Assembly: GCF_900106805.1 (NCBI RefSeq)
Contig: NZ_FNNP01000001.1
Location: forward strand, 620,001-684,000
DNA from: Ruegeria halocynthiae
GTDB taxonomy: Bacteria > Pseudomonadota > Alphaproteobacteria > Rhodobacterales > Rhodobacteraceae
DNA: 64,000 nucleotides
Direction: 5' to 3'
Positions 54,762-63,340 of this stretch are shown in pieces; the first letter of the stretch is position 1, and every line of letters begins with the position of its first letter. The position numbers and the translations under genes were made by a program. The notes below the pieces were generated by a model. That model had not been told where the DNA came from and ran no database searches. It saw only the letters and a list, made by a program, of their open reading frames with translations.

Positions 54762-56170
54762 AGGATCGGGGCAAACAGACGAGCAAGCGGCGCGCCAAAC
54801 CGGATATAGATCGGTTGTTGGGGCAGGGTGCGGGTCAATTCGTAGCTCGACGAGAAATCGGTTTCCAGCATAGCCGCCGCCGCATTCGCTGCGCGGGCGT
54901 CAAAGAACAGGGCCATCGCCTCGAAATTCAGGCGGAAGGATCGGTTGTCCAGATTGGTAGTGCCAACAGCAGCAAGCGTATCGTCGACGACAAACACCTT
55001 CTGGTGCATGAAACCATCCGTATATCGAAACACGCGGGCACCGCAGTCGCGGATGTCGTCGAAATAAGCGAAAGCGGCCAGCCATGGTAGGCGATGGTCG
55101 ATCACATCTGGCACAAGAATACGTACATCCACACCACGCAAAGCCGCGTGTTGCAGTGCAGTCATGATGTCGATGTCCGGCACAAAATACGGCGAGGCGA
55201 TCCACAGACGCTCTTTTGCTTCGGTGATGGCCGAGAAGAACATCATCGCGCCCGTTTCCGTGTCGTCACCCGGACCTGTTGCCACCAATAATGCGTTCAT
55301 ATCCTGATCAGACTCGCTGCCTGCCCAATCAAGCTGGTCGATCAGGTCTTCGCTGCGCGCCCAATGCCAATCCTCGCAGAAAATCAATTGCAACTGACGA
55401 ACCATATGGCCAGTCATCCTGATATGCGTATCGCGCCAGTTGCCAAACCGGCGGCTTTGTCCCAGATACTCGACCCCGATGTTGTGACCCCCGATGAACC
55501 CGGTCTCGCCATCCACGATTACGGTCTTTCGGTGATTGCGGTAGTTGAGCTGAAAACGGAAATTTGGACCGCGCTGCTTGCGGGGATTGGCGACATCAAC
55601 ACCGGCCTCGCGCATTTTATCAAGATAGCTTGTAGGCAGACCGTAGCTGCCTACCGCGTCGGTCATGAATCGCACATGCACGCCCCGCTTGACTGCGGCG
55701 ATCAACCTGTCTTGTACCTTTCGCCCAAGATCATCGTCGCGGACGATGTAGAACTGAATCAGTACATAGTTCTTCGCAGTGTCGATAGCATCGAGAATTG
55801 ACTTGAATGTCGCGTCTCCGTTGATCAGCAGCTCTGCACCGTTTCCGCGCGAGACGGGTAAATGCGCCAGCGCTTCGAACGGGCGGGGGTTGATCCGCAT
55901 CGTATCGGGATCAGGCTTGGAGTAATCGGCAAAGGTCTTGATCCCTTCGACTACGCGCTCGCTTTCCTGACGGGCGATGCGATACCCCGCAAAGCGGTGG
56001 TGCCCCAGAAACAGATAAAACGGAACACCAAACATTGGGGCGGACAGCAGGAACACAACCCAGCCAACCGCGCCCTGCGGAGTGCGCGCAGTTTGCGCGG
56101 CACGTATCGCAAAGATGACCGCTACACAGTAGAGAGCAAACAGAAAAAACGAGACGAGCAATGCCCACAT
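54758..56170 (-). CDS. cls: Cardiolipin synthase
   Basis: Makes cardiolipin from phospholipids in the inner membrane. The 470 residues have two N-terminal helices and the two phospholipase-D HKD motifs: HRKTVIVDGETGFIGGHNIG near residue 215 and HQKVFVVDDTLAAVGTTNLDNRS near 400. The frame is open upstream to a TTG at 56239, but ATG 56170 opens directly into the first helix and is preferred. It lies 22 bases behind the HAD gene on the same strand. Confidence 0.93.
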   Translation of the reverse strand: MWALLVSFFLFALYCVAVIFAIRAAQTARTPQGAVGWVVFLLSAPMFGVPFYLFLGHHRFAGYRIARQESERVVEGIKTFADYSKPDPDTMRINPRPFEALAHLPVSRGNGAELLINGDATFKSILDAIDTAKNYVLIQFYIVRDDDLGRKVQDRLIAAVKRGVHVRFMTDAVGSYGLPTSYLDKMREAGVDVANPRKQRGPNFRFQLNYRNHRKTVIVDGETGFIGGHNIGVEYLGQSRRFGNWRDTHIRMTGHMVRQLQLIFCEDWHWARSEDLIDQLDWAGSESDQDMNALLVATGPGDDTETGAMMFFSAITEAKERLWIASPYFVPDIDIMTALQHAALRGVDVRILVPDVIDHRLPWLAAFAYFDDIRDCGARVFRYTDGFMHQKVFVVDDTLAAVGTTNLDNRSFRLNFEAMALFFDARAANAAAAMLETDFSSSYELTRTLPQQPIYIRFGAPLARLFAPIL

Positions 56171-56192
56171 TGATGCGTGCCGATCGGGTTGT

Positions 56193-57167
56193 TTAGTTTG
56201 CTCCAGTGTAGATGCGAGACCAGTCGTTGGCCATATCAACCATGACCCAGCCCATTTCCGGACCTTTGTCCAGCCCGTCGACTAGTCGTCCCACGGCGCT
56301 TTCACGGTCATAGGCCCATTCGCGATCCGCGTCCGTATGATGGATCAAAACACCAAGCCTTGGCCCTTCGCCTGCGGTGGTCCATTCCATCATGGCAAAG
56401 TCTCCGTCCGAGTTCCCTCCGGCAAGAATAGGACGCCTGCCTATGGTGCGCTCAATATTGATCGGTTTGCCGTCCTTGTCGTCGACAAAGGCGATACCGG
56501 GGGTTTTGTTGATCACCGGAGAGCCGCCCGAGGCGTCATAGGTGGTCTCGCCATAGGTGCCCAGTATCTGTTCTGGCGGGATGCCGTAGGCATGGTCTGC
56601 AAAGACACGCATAAAATGCAGTCCTCCGCCCGAAACGATATAGGTCTTGAAATCTTCGTCGCGCAGATAACGCAGCAATTCGACCATCGGTTGATAGGTC
56701 ATTTGGTCATAAGGCAAATTGGTCTCGGGATGCCGGGCGATTTCAAGCCAAGTGGTCACCGAATCCTGAAACGCATCAACGCTTACCCCGGAATGTGAGG
56801 CATTCACGACCTCAATCAGTGCGTCATGGCCGCCGTCCAGCACGGTCGCTACATCGCCTTTGGCCGCGGCCTTAAGGGCCGGGGTTGTCAGTATGGATGG
56901 GTCCTGTTCGGCCATCTCAGTTAAGCGATCCATTGCAAAAATGAACTGAAAATAGACCGGCTGCTCGGCCCAGAGCGTGCCGTCATTGTCGAACACCGCT
57001 ATCCGTTCGGCGGGGGTCACATAGTCCTTGTTCGCCGGATCAGTGACCGCTTCGACAAAACCTATGATCTGCTGTTTCGAATCCGATTCAGTCCAACTGG
57101 GCAGGGGATCTGCCAATGATGCGAATGGGACAGTGGCGATAAATGCGCTTAGCTTGAGAATGCTCAT
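56193..57167 (-). CDS. Exported HAD-family phosphatase-like protein
   Basis: 324 residues: a signal peptide (MSILKLSAFIATVPFASLA), then a haloacid dehalogenase domain with the nucleophile motif AVFDNDGTLWAEQP (Asp59 region), YIVSGGGLHFMRVFA, and the late Asp motif LAGGNSDGDFAMMEW. It is therefore likely a periplasmic phosphohydrolase; the substrate is unknown. It follows the sulfatase gene by 61 bases, with a hairpin between them. Confidence 0.88.
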   Translation of the reverse strand: MSILKLSAFIATVPFASLADPLPSWTESDSKQQIIGFVEAVTDPANKDYVTPAERIAVFDNDGTLWAEQPVYFQFIFAMDRLTEMAEQDPSILTTPALKAAAKGDVATVLDGGHDALIEVVNASHSGVSVDAFQDSVTTWLEIARHPETNLPYDQMTYQPMVELLRYLRDEDFKTYIVSGGGLHFMRVFADHAYGIPPEQILGTYGETTYDASGGSPVINKTPGIAFVDDKDGKPINIERTIGRRPILAGGNSDGDFAMMEWTTAGEGPRLGVLIHHTDADREWAYDRESAVGRLVDGLDKGPEMGWVMVDMANDWSRIYTGAN

Positions 57168-57192
57168 GAAAGGCCTCGGATTGTGTAGGCTT

Positions 57193-57216
57193 GGGGCCGC
57201 ATCATTGCGCGGCCCC
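57193..57216 (-). terminator. Hairpin between sulfatase and HAD genes, likely partial
   Basis: Perfect 8-bp stem GGGGCCGC (57193-57200) and GCGGCCCC (57209-57216), 8-base loop. On the minus strand no T-run follows it, so it may only reduce read-through or protect an mRNA end. Confidence 0.45.
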
Positions 57217-57228
57217 GCTTGCTTTGTC

Positions 57229-58839
57229 TCAGTTGGACGTGGGTGATGAAAGTTTTTCCATCACCTGATTCAGACTGAAGCTCGCGGCCTCCTGCCTGGG
57301 CGGGAATTCCTGAAATGTGCTCAGGAACTGACCGACATATTGCTGGGCAGGCACCAAGAAGTAGGCACGATCGATTATCCAATCGTAGTAGGTGTTGGAC
57401 GTGCGGTAACCACGCTCATAGGGGTCACGACGCAGATTGACGATGATCGGCACGCGGAGCTCAGTGAACGGTTCCATCCACGCGCGGAAGGTGGCCCAGG
57501 CTTTTTGCTCAAGGAAGATCAGCTTCCAGTCATCGAAACGCAGCGCCGATAGATCGCCATCGTCAGTGAAATAGAATATCTCGCGGCGCGGGCTTTCCTT
57601 GGTTTCACCCGTTAGCAGCGGCAGAATATTGTAACCGTCCAGATGCACCTTGTAGTCGCGCGCCATTGCGGGTGACGAATATCCGGCCTTCAGCTTTTCC
57701 TTGATCTCGCTGTCTCCGGCTATGGCCAGATAGGTTGGTAGCCAATCCATGTGATGCACGATCTCGTTCGAGACCGAGCCCGCTTCGATCTTGCCGGGCC
57801 AGCGCACCATGGATGGCACGCGCCAGCCACCTTCCCAATTGGTGTTCTTTTCGCCCCAGAACGGCGTCGAGGCAGCATCCGGCCACGTGTTGTAATGCGG
57901 GCCATTATCGGTTGAGTAGTGCACGATGGTGTTGTCGGCAATGCCTAACTCATCAATAAGATCAAGCAGTTGACCCACTTGCATGTCATGTTCGATCATA
58001 CCAGCGGTGTATTCATCAGCAGGGCCGCCGTAGATTTCGTTTGCGCGTTCGCGCATTTCATCGCCTACGTGGGTGCGAAAATGCATCCGTGTGCCGTTCC
58101 ACCAGACATAGAAGGGCGTTCCGCTTTGATTTGCCTCGCGGATAAATTCCACGGCAGCTTCAAGTGTTTCCTGATCGACCGTCTCCATGCGTTTCCGTGT
58201 CAATGGACCAGTATCCTCGATCGCACCGCCCGCTTTGGATTTGATTACGCCACGAGGACCATATGCCTCGCGAAACGTGCGTCCGTCTGGCAGAAGGGCG
58301 TCTCCTGGATAGTCTTCATGTTCGGGTTCTTCTTCGGCATTTAGATGGTACAGGTTTCCGAAAAACTCATCAAATCCGTGGTTTGTCGGAAGATGTTCAT
58401 CCCTGTCGCCCAGATGGTTTTTGCCGAATTGACCAGTGACATAGCCTTGGTCCTTCAGCAGGCCGGCAATTGTGGGGTCTTCAATCTGCATTCCCTCTTT
58501 GGCGCCGGGCAGACCGACCTTGGAAAGACCGGTCCGGAACACTGATTGCCCCATGATGTAAGAGGATCGCCCCGCGGTGCAGGATTGCTCGGCATAATAA
58601 TCGGTAAAGATCATGCCCTCGTCGGCGACGCGATCAATATTGGGGGTTCTGTAACCCATCATACCCATCGTATAGGCCGAAATATTGGACTGGCCGATAT
58701 CGTCGCCCCAAATGACCAGAATGTTTGGCTTTTGATCCTGCGCCCACGCAGGTAGGGCCATCACAATTGCGATTGATGCAGCTGAGGCGCGTCGCAGTCC
58801 AGCGCGCCAGCTTTCCAAGAACCGTGTGTTGGGTAACAT
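57229..58839 (-). CDS. Arylsulfatase-family sulfatase, exported
   Basis: 536 residues. An N-terminal signal region (AASIAIVMALPAWAQ) is followed by the alkaline-phosphatase-fold sulfatase: metal-binding ILVIWGDDIGQSN, the formylglycine site SCTAGRSS (Cys near residue 87; C-x-A-x-R type), FGKNHLGDRDEHLPTNHGFDEFFGN, and HYSTDNGPHYNTWPDA..FWGEKNTNWEGGWRVPS. The Cys form needs a formylglycine-generating enzyme, which is not in the window. The substrate is a sulfate ester, not further defined. ATG 58839 opens the signal sequence. Confidence 0.92.
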   Translation of the reverse strand: MLPNTRFLESWRAGLRRASAASIAIVMALPAWAQDQKPNILVIWGDDIGQSNISAYTMGMMGYRTPNIDRVADEGMIFTDYYAEQSCTAGRSSYIMGQSVFRTGLSKVGLPGAKEGMQIEDPTIAGLLKDQGYVTGQFGKNHLGDRDEHLPTNHGFDEFFGNLYHLNAEEEPEHEDYPGDALLPDGRTFREAYGPRGVIKSKAGGAIEDTGPLTRKRMETVDQETLEAAVEFIREANQSGTPFYVWWNGTRMHFRTHVGDEMRERANEIYGGPADEYTAGMIEHDMQVGQLLDLIDELGIADNTIVHYSTDNGPHYNTWPDAASTPFWGEKNTNWEGGWRVPSMVRWPGKIEAGSVSNEIVHHMDWLPTYLAIAGDSEIKEKLKAGYSSPAMARDYKVHLDGYNILPLLTGETKESPRREIFYFTDDGDLSALRFDDWKLIFLEQKAWATFRAWMEPFTELRVPIIVNLRRDPYERGYRTSNTYYDWIIDRAYFLVPAQQYVGQFLSTFQEFPPRQEAASFSLNQVMEKLSSPTSN

Positions 58840-59003
58840 GTCTTGCTCCTGAATTTATGAACATTTATCCTTGCGAGTTACGAAAAATCTGCGGCCGAAA
58901 CAGGATCAGTTACAGTCGATATGCTGTGCATTTCCCGTTCAAACTAATTGGTTTTTGGAAACGCTTGGCAGTAATGTAGTTCAGCCTGGCTGATAGGAAC
59001 TCA

Positions 59004-59027
59004 ATATATATAATAAAGCTTATATAT
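59004..59027. repeat. AT-rich inverted repeat
   Basis: atatata (59004-59010) and tatatat (59021-59027), perfect complement across a 10-base spacer, in a very AT-rich stretch 16 bases past the end of the AI-2E gene. It might be a weak terminator or a binding site; evidence for either is thin. Confidence 0.4.
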
Positions 59028-59042
59028 CTAGATGACAATAAC

Positions 59043-60119
59043 TTAGGCTGACTGTTCATCTTCACCCAAGCGCCCGTCAAGGGACATCAGGATAGCTACT
59101 GGACGCAATGCGGGGATGTGGCTGAAGATGATCAGGATACATACGGTCAGAGGCACGCTGAGAAACGCGCCGATCAGGCCCCAGACTGTGGTCCAGAACG
59201 TAAGTGCCAAAATGACAAGGAAGGTCGACATATTCAGAGACCGGCCCAGCATTGCGGGGTCCAGAAAGTTACCGATGGCAAACTGGAGTGTGCCGCAACC
59301 CAGAACGATGATCAGAAACGGGCCGATGGTGTCAAACTGAACCAGAGCGATCATCGCAGGAAAGATGACCGCGATGATCGACCCGATTGAAGGGATAAAG
59401 TTCAGGGCAAAAGTCAGAACGGCCCAGGTCTCGGCATATTCCAAGCCCAAAGCTTTGAAGACAGCATAGCTTATGGTTGCGGTGATCAAGCTGATGAATG
59501 TCTTCACGCCAACGTAACGTTGCAGGCTGAACGAGATCGCATCCAGAACCGTTGCAAGGTCTGCGCCAAGCCGGGGATTGCCTGCAGCAAGCTGGATTTT
59601 CTTACGAAACGCCAACCGTTCGGCCATCAGAAACGCGACGTAGAGGCTGATTAGAAAGAACTGGTTCAGCAGCGAGGTGGCGCTACCCAGAATGACCCGC
59701 GCGACATAGGACATGTCGATGCTGACCAAATTGTCCCGGATAAAGCTGGTGACGTCATTGCCGACCAATCCGGTAATCCTGTTAACCGCCCCATCGAACT
59801 GGCTTTCATACGTGTTGATCGAGCGGGCAAACTGTGTGGCCTGACTGCCAAGAATGTACATGATCATGAATAACCCAGCCAGAACGACCGTGACGCCCGC
59901 CAAGTTTGCCAGCCAGATCGGTGCTCGAGTCACCGCAATGACCCGGTCGCTGAGGGCCAGGATCAGCACATTGACCAGCAACGCCATGGTCAGCGGCACC
60001 AGGAAATTGGCCCCCGCATAAAGGCCGAGCACAACCAGAGTGGCCACGATCACGACGTCCCGCAGTACGCTCAGCTGCAGGCGGGCTTTGGATGGGCTGC
60101 TTTGTGGGTCAGAGGTCAT
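59043..60119 (-). CDS. AI-2E (PerM/TqsA-like) family membrane transporter
   Basis: 358 residues with an N-terminal pair of helices (VVIVATLVVLGLYAGANFLVPLTMALLVNVLILALSDRVIA), a long extracytoplasmic or cytoplasmic helical section, and a second half with ETWAVLTFALNFIPSIGSIIAVIFPAMIALVQF, the family's most conserved part, then GNFLDPAMLGRSLNMST and VWGLIGAFLSVPLTVCILIIFSHIP. The transported substrate of this family is mostly unclear. ATG 60119 gives MTSDPQSSPS; the longer frame has no family likeness. Confidence 0.92.
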   Translation of the reverse strand: MTSDPQSSPSKARLQLSVLRDVVIVATLVVLGLYAGANFLVPLTMALLVNVLILALSDRVIAVTRAPIWLANLAGVTVVLAGLFMIMYILGSQATQFARSINTYESQFDGAVNRITGLVGNDVTSFIRDNLVSIDMSYVARVILGSATSLLNQFFLISLYVAFLMAERLAFRKKIQLAAGNPRLGADLATVLDAISFSLQRYVGVKTFISLITATISYAVFKALGLEYAETWAVLTFALNFIPSIGSIIAVIFPAMIALVQFDTIGPFLIIVLGCGTLQFAIGNFLDPAMLGRSLNMSTFLVILALTFWTTVWGLIGAFLSVPLTVCILIIFSHIPALRPVAILMSLDGRLGEDEQSA

Positions 60120-60286
60120 GTGATGGCCTTGCTCTGGATGCCGTTCTTGGGTGTTTTTGGCGTTTGACACGATCCTGCACAGGCTGACGGGTTTATGCAA
60201 TCCATACAGAAGGTTAAGTACGCGAAATTAACATCCTCGGCTGATTGGCGGTTCTGCCCGGGGAAAAGGCAGGCTAGTCTTGGGTG

Positions 60287-61144
60287 ATGTCACGTGTTTC
60301 GATTCCTTCATCCAACCAGTTCGTCCGCGCTCTATGGCTTGCCGTTCGCCGCTTCAACGACAAGGACGGCTTTGTCATGAGCAGCCACGTTGCAATGTCG
60401 CTGATGATGGCACTGTTTCCCTTTGTTTTGTTCACCGTTGCGCTGGCAGGAACGCTGTCGCAAGGATATGTGACGGACGAATTGATCGATCTGATTTTTG
60501 GTGCCTGGCCGAAAGACGTGGCCGATCCCATTGTCGCAGAACTGCGTGCCGTTCTGGCCAGTGCGGGCTCTGGTGTGATCACTTTGGGTGGCTTGTTAGC
60601 GATTTATTTTGCCTCTAACGGGGTTGCTGCAGTGCGCCGCGCGATGACGCAGGCCTATCATGACAAAGACAGCTGGCCGTTCTGGAAGACTCGTCTGTTG
60701 TGTTTTGCGCTTGTGATCATCGGTGGCGCCGCCATCTTGACGATCGCCGCAGTCGAAGTTGTTTTGCCGGTTTACACGCGTCTGGTTTCAGAGAAAACAG
60801 CAGTGGATGTTGACAATTGGCTGTCGGTGGACCGCTTGCGATGGACCTTCACTGTTGCGGTCCCTGCTGGCACCGTCCTTCTGGCCCATCTGATCTTGCC
60901 CACCCGGCGGCACAGTTTGCTGCAAATTCTGCCGGGTGTGATCCTGACTTTGGCATTGTGGGCAGCGGGGGGATGGGGTTTCTCGATCTACATCGCCCAG
61001 TTTGCCACCTATAGCGCAACCTATGCCGGGCTTGCGGGGGCGATGGCGGCTTTGATTTTCCTATACCTGTGTTCCGCCATGCTGATCCTCGGTGCCGAGT
61101 ACAATGGTGCCCTGATTGATCTTCAAAATTCTGAAATCAAATGA
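60287..61144 (+). CDS. YihY/BrkB family membrane protein
   Basis: 285 residues with six membrane helices: SHVAMSLMMALFPFVLFTVALAGTL, ITLGGLLAIYFASNGVAAVRRAMTQAY, FALVIIGGAAILTIAAVEVVLP, WTFTVAVPAGTVLLAHLILP, LLQILPGVILTLALWAAGGWGFSIYIAQFATYSATYAGLAGAMAALIFLYLCSAMLILGAEYNGAL. Function unknown; formerly misannotated as ribonuclease BN. ATG 60287 is preferred over an in-frame GTG at 60284. Its stop overlaps the ATG of the cytochrome gene (ATGA). Confidence 0.92.
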   Translation: MSRVSIPSSNQFVRALWLAVRRFNDKDGFVMSSHVAMSLMMALFPFVLFTVALAGTLSQGYVTDELIDLIFGAWPKDVADPIVAELRAVLASAGSGVITLGGLLAIYFASNGVAAVRRAMTQAYHDKDSWPFWKTRLLCFALVIIGGAAILTIAAVEVVLPVYTRLVSEKTAVDVDNWLSVDRLRWTFTVAVPAGTVLLAHLILPTRRHSLLQILPGVILTLALWAAGGWGFSIYIAQFATYSATYAGLAGAMAALIFLYLCSAMLILGAEYNGALIDLQNSEIK

Positions 61145-63048
61145 TGTTTACCCGGATAGCATTGCTTGCCGCGACATTGTGGGCGATGGCACAGGAAGGC
61201 CGTGCGCAGGATTATGTCGGGTCCGAGGTTTGCGCGGATTGCCATCACGAGCAGACCGAGGCCTGGCAAAACTCGCATCACGCACTCGCCTGGACCGAAG
61301 TGGAAGACGGTCATGTCCTTGCAGATTTTGATGGCACCAGTTTTTCCCACGATGGGATGCGCGTAGCTTTTGTGGATCAAATGGGCGTTCTGTCGGCGCA
61401 AGTCACTGAAAAGGATGGCACCACCACAGAATATCCGGTTCATTCGGCGGTCGGCATAGCACCGCTGCAGCAGTACCTGTTTGAAACCCAGCCGGGTAGG
61501 TTGCAGAGTTTCGATGTCGTTTGGGACACGGAAAAGGGCCGCTGGTACCATCTCTACCCCGAGCAGGACCTGCCTCCGAATGACGGGTTGCACTGGACGG
61601 GGCCGTACAAAAACTGGAATGCGCGCTGTGCCGAGTGTCACGCGACAGGTTATGTGAAAAAGTACGACGCAGACACTAAGAGCTATAACTCGACGCAAGT
61701 TGAAATTGGCGTGGGTTGCGAAGCATGTCATGGGCCGGGGTCTGCGCATCTGGAGTGGACGACAGGAAAAGCGTTGCAGGACGGTTTGGGCACGTTCGGA
61801 TTCCCGATGAACTGGGGCAGGGGGCAAACCGAAGCCGAGGTACAGCAATGCGCAGGCTGCCACTCTCGGCGTGAGGCACTTGAGGATGGCAACCCAGACC
61901 CCGGCACACCGTATCATGACGCCTACAATCTGGCAGTGTTGCGACCGGGTCTCTATCATCCTGATGGCCAGATTTTGGATGAGGTCTACGTTTACGGCTC
62001 GTTCCTGCAGTCGCGTATGTATGCGCAGGGCGTCGGATGTATGGATTGCCATGATCCACACCGCGCAGAGGTGAAAGCCGAGGGGAATGGCCTTTGTACC
62101 CAATGCCACTCACCAGCTGGGAACCCGGATTTCCCAACCCTGCGGCAAGCCAGTTACGACACGCCAGAACATCACAACCATATCGAAGACACCGAGGGTG
62201 CCCAGTGCAAAAGCTGTCACATGATCGAACGCGCCTACATGGGGGTGGATGGCAGGCGCGATCACAGCTTTCGCATTCCCCGGCCTGATCTGAGGCTTGG
62301 AACCGACGCCTGTACGGATTGTCATGCGGACGAAGGGCAGCCCTGGGCCGCGCAACAGATCGCAAGTTGGTTTCCGGACTCCACGCGAAGAACCGCGCAT
62401 TATGGAACTGCGTTTGCTGCCGTTGGCAGCGGTGAACTAGACGATCCTGAGACCTTGATCGCGATCGCGCTGGATAATGGGCAGGCGGGTATCGTCCGGG
62501 CGACTGCGTTGTATCTGCTGCAACCCTTTGCCACGCCTGATCTGGCAGATCGGCTTGCACCGCTTCTAGCCGATTCCGACCCGCTGGTGCGGGCGAACGG
62601 GCCAGTGCTGCAACGGCCCGCGCCTCTGGACCAGCGGATTTCCCGGCTCGAGTCGCTTTTGTCTGACCCAACTCGCAATGTTCGCGTATCGGCCGCCAAA
62701 GAGTTTCTGGCCATTCCCGCGCAGGCCATGACGCCGGAACAGCGCGTAAGCGCACAGCAAGGAATGGCCGACTGGCAGCGCAGCATCTCGCATCGGTTGG
62801 ACTTTCCTGAAATCCACATGGTGCTTGGCGGTTGGGCGCTGACGCTCAGAAACGCACCCGCTGCAGAGCGGGCGTTCCGCGAAGTCGTGACATTGGACCC
62901 TCAACGCGCCGAAGCCTGGCCGATGCTGGTTCAATTGGCCCATATCAATCGCGGACCTCAGGCAGCGCAGGCGGTACTGATCGAGGCTCTGTCATTGCTT
63001 CCGGACGATCCGAATCTGAGGCAATTGGCGCAGGAATTTGAACGTTGA
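61141..63048 (+). CDS. Octaheme c-type cytochrome with C-terminal helical repeats
   Basis: 635 residues: a signal peptide (MMFTRIALLAATLWAMAQEGRAQ), then eight CxxCH heme sites (CADCH, CAECH, CEACH, CAGCH, CMDCH, CTQCH, CKSCH, CTDCH) up to about residue 400, in the pattern of the cytochrome c554/DmsE-type multiheme family, with VYGSFLQSRMYAQGVGCMDCHDPH typical. The last 230 residues are helical: HEAT-like (TALYLLQPFATPDLADRLAPLLADSDPLVRANG) and TPR-like (AERAFREVVTLDPQRAEAWPMLVQLA). It is likely a periplasmic electron-transfer protein; partner and substrate are unknown. Coupled to the YihY gene by a 4-base overlap. Confidence 0.92.
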   Translation: MMFTRIALLAATLWAMAQEGRAQDYVGSEVCADCHHEQTEAWQNSHHALAWTEVEDGHVLADFDGTSFSHDGMRVAFVDQMGVLSAQVTEKDGTTTEYPVHSAVGIAPLQQYLFETQPGRLQSFDVVWDTEKGRWYHLYPEQDLPPNDGLHWTGPYKNWNARCAECHATGYVKKYDADTKSYNSTQVEIGVGCEACHGPGSAHLEWTTGKALQDGLGTFGFPMNWGRGQTEAEVQQCAGCHSRREALEDGNPDPGTPYHDAYNLAVLRPGLYHPDGQILDEVYVYGSFLQSRMYAQGVGCMDCHDPHRAEVKAEGNGLCTQCHSPAGNPDFPTLRQASYDTPEHHNHIEDTEGAQCKSCHMIERAYMGVDGRRDHSFRIPRPDLRLGTDACTDCHADEGQPWAAQQIASWFPDSTRRTAHYGTAFAAVGSGELDDPETLIAIALDNGQAGIVRATALYLLQPFATPDLADRLAPLLADSDPLVRANGPVLQRPAPLDQRISRLESLLSDPTRNVRVSAAKEFLAIPAQAMTPEQRVSAQQGMADWQRSISHRLDFPEIHMVLGGWALTLRNAPAAERAFREVVTLDPQRAEAWPMLVQLAHINRGPQAAQAVLIEALSLLPDDPNLRQLAQEFER

Positions 63049-63139
63049 CCGGCACCGAACCGGCAGATTTGCGCCACGTTACAGACCCAATGTCCAGTTA
63101 GATATCCACAGTAAGATCTCGGATTTTCTAGGGTGATGC

Positions 63140-63334
63140 ATGACGGATCGCACAGCAACGTTTACAAACTCGCCAATGGCCGCACGAAAATCGACACTGG
63201 ATCAGCGTATCAAGGAACTGCGCGCGCGTGAGCCAGTCGATATCAATCACGGCGAGGCGCTGTTGTTACAAGGCATCGCCACGGCGTCTTTGCGAAAGCA
63301 ACTTATCGCGCAAAGAAAGATTGATCTGGACTAG
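63140..63334 (+). CDS. Small conserved-looking hypothetical protein
   Basis: 64 residues, charged and helical: DQRIKELRAREPVDINHGEALLLQGIATASLRKQLIAQRKIDL. No signal peptide or membrane helix. A GGTGATGC stretch precedes the ATG. I do not recognise the family; the composition looks real rather than random. Confidence 0.6.
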   Translation: MTDRTATFTNSPMAARKSTLDQRIKELRAREPVDINHGEALLLQGIATASLRKQLIAQRKIDLD

Positions 63335-63340
63335 TCTTGT

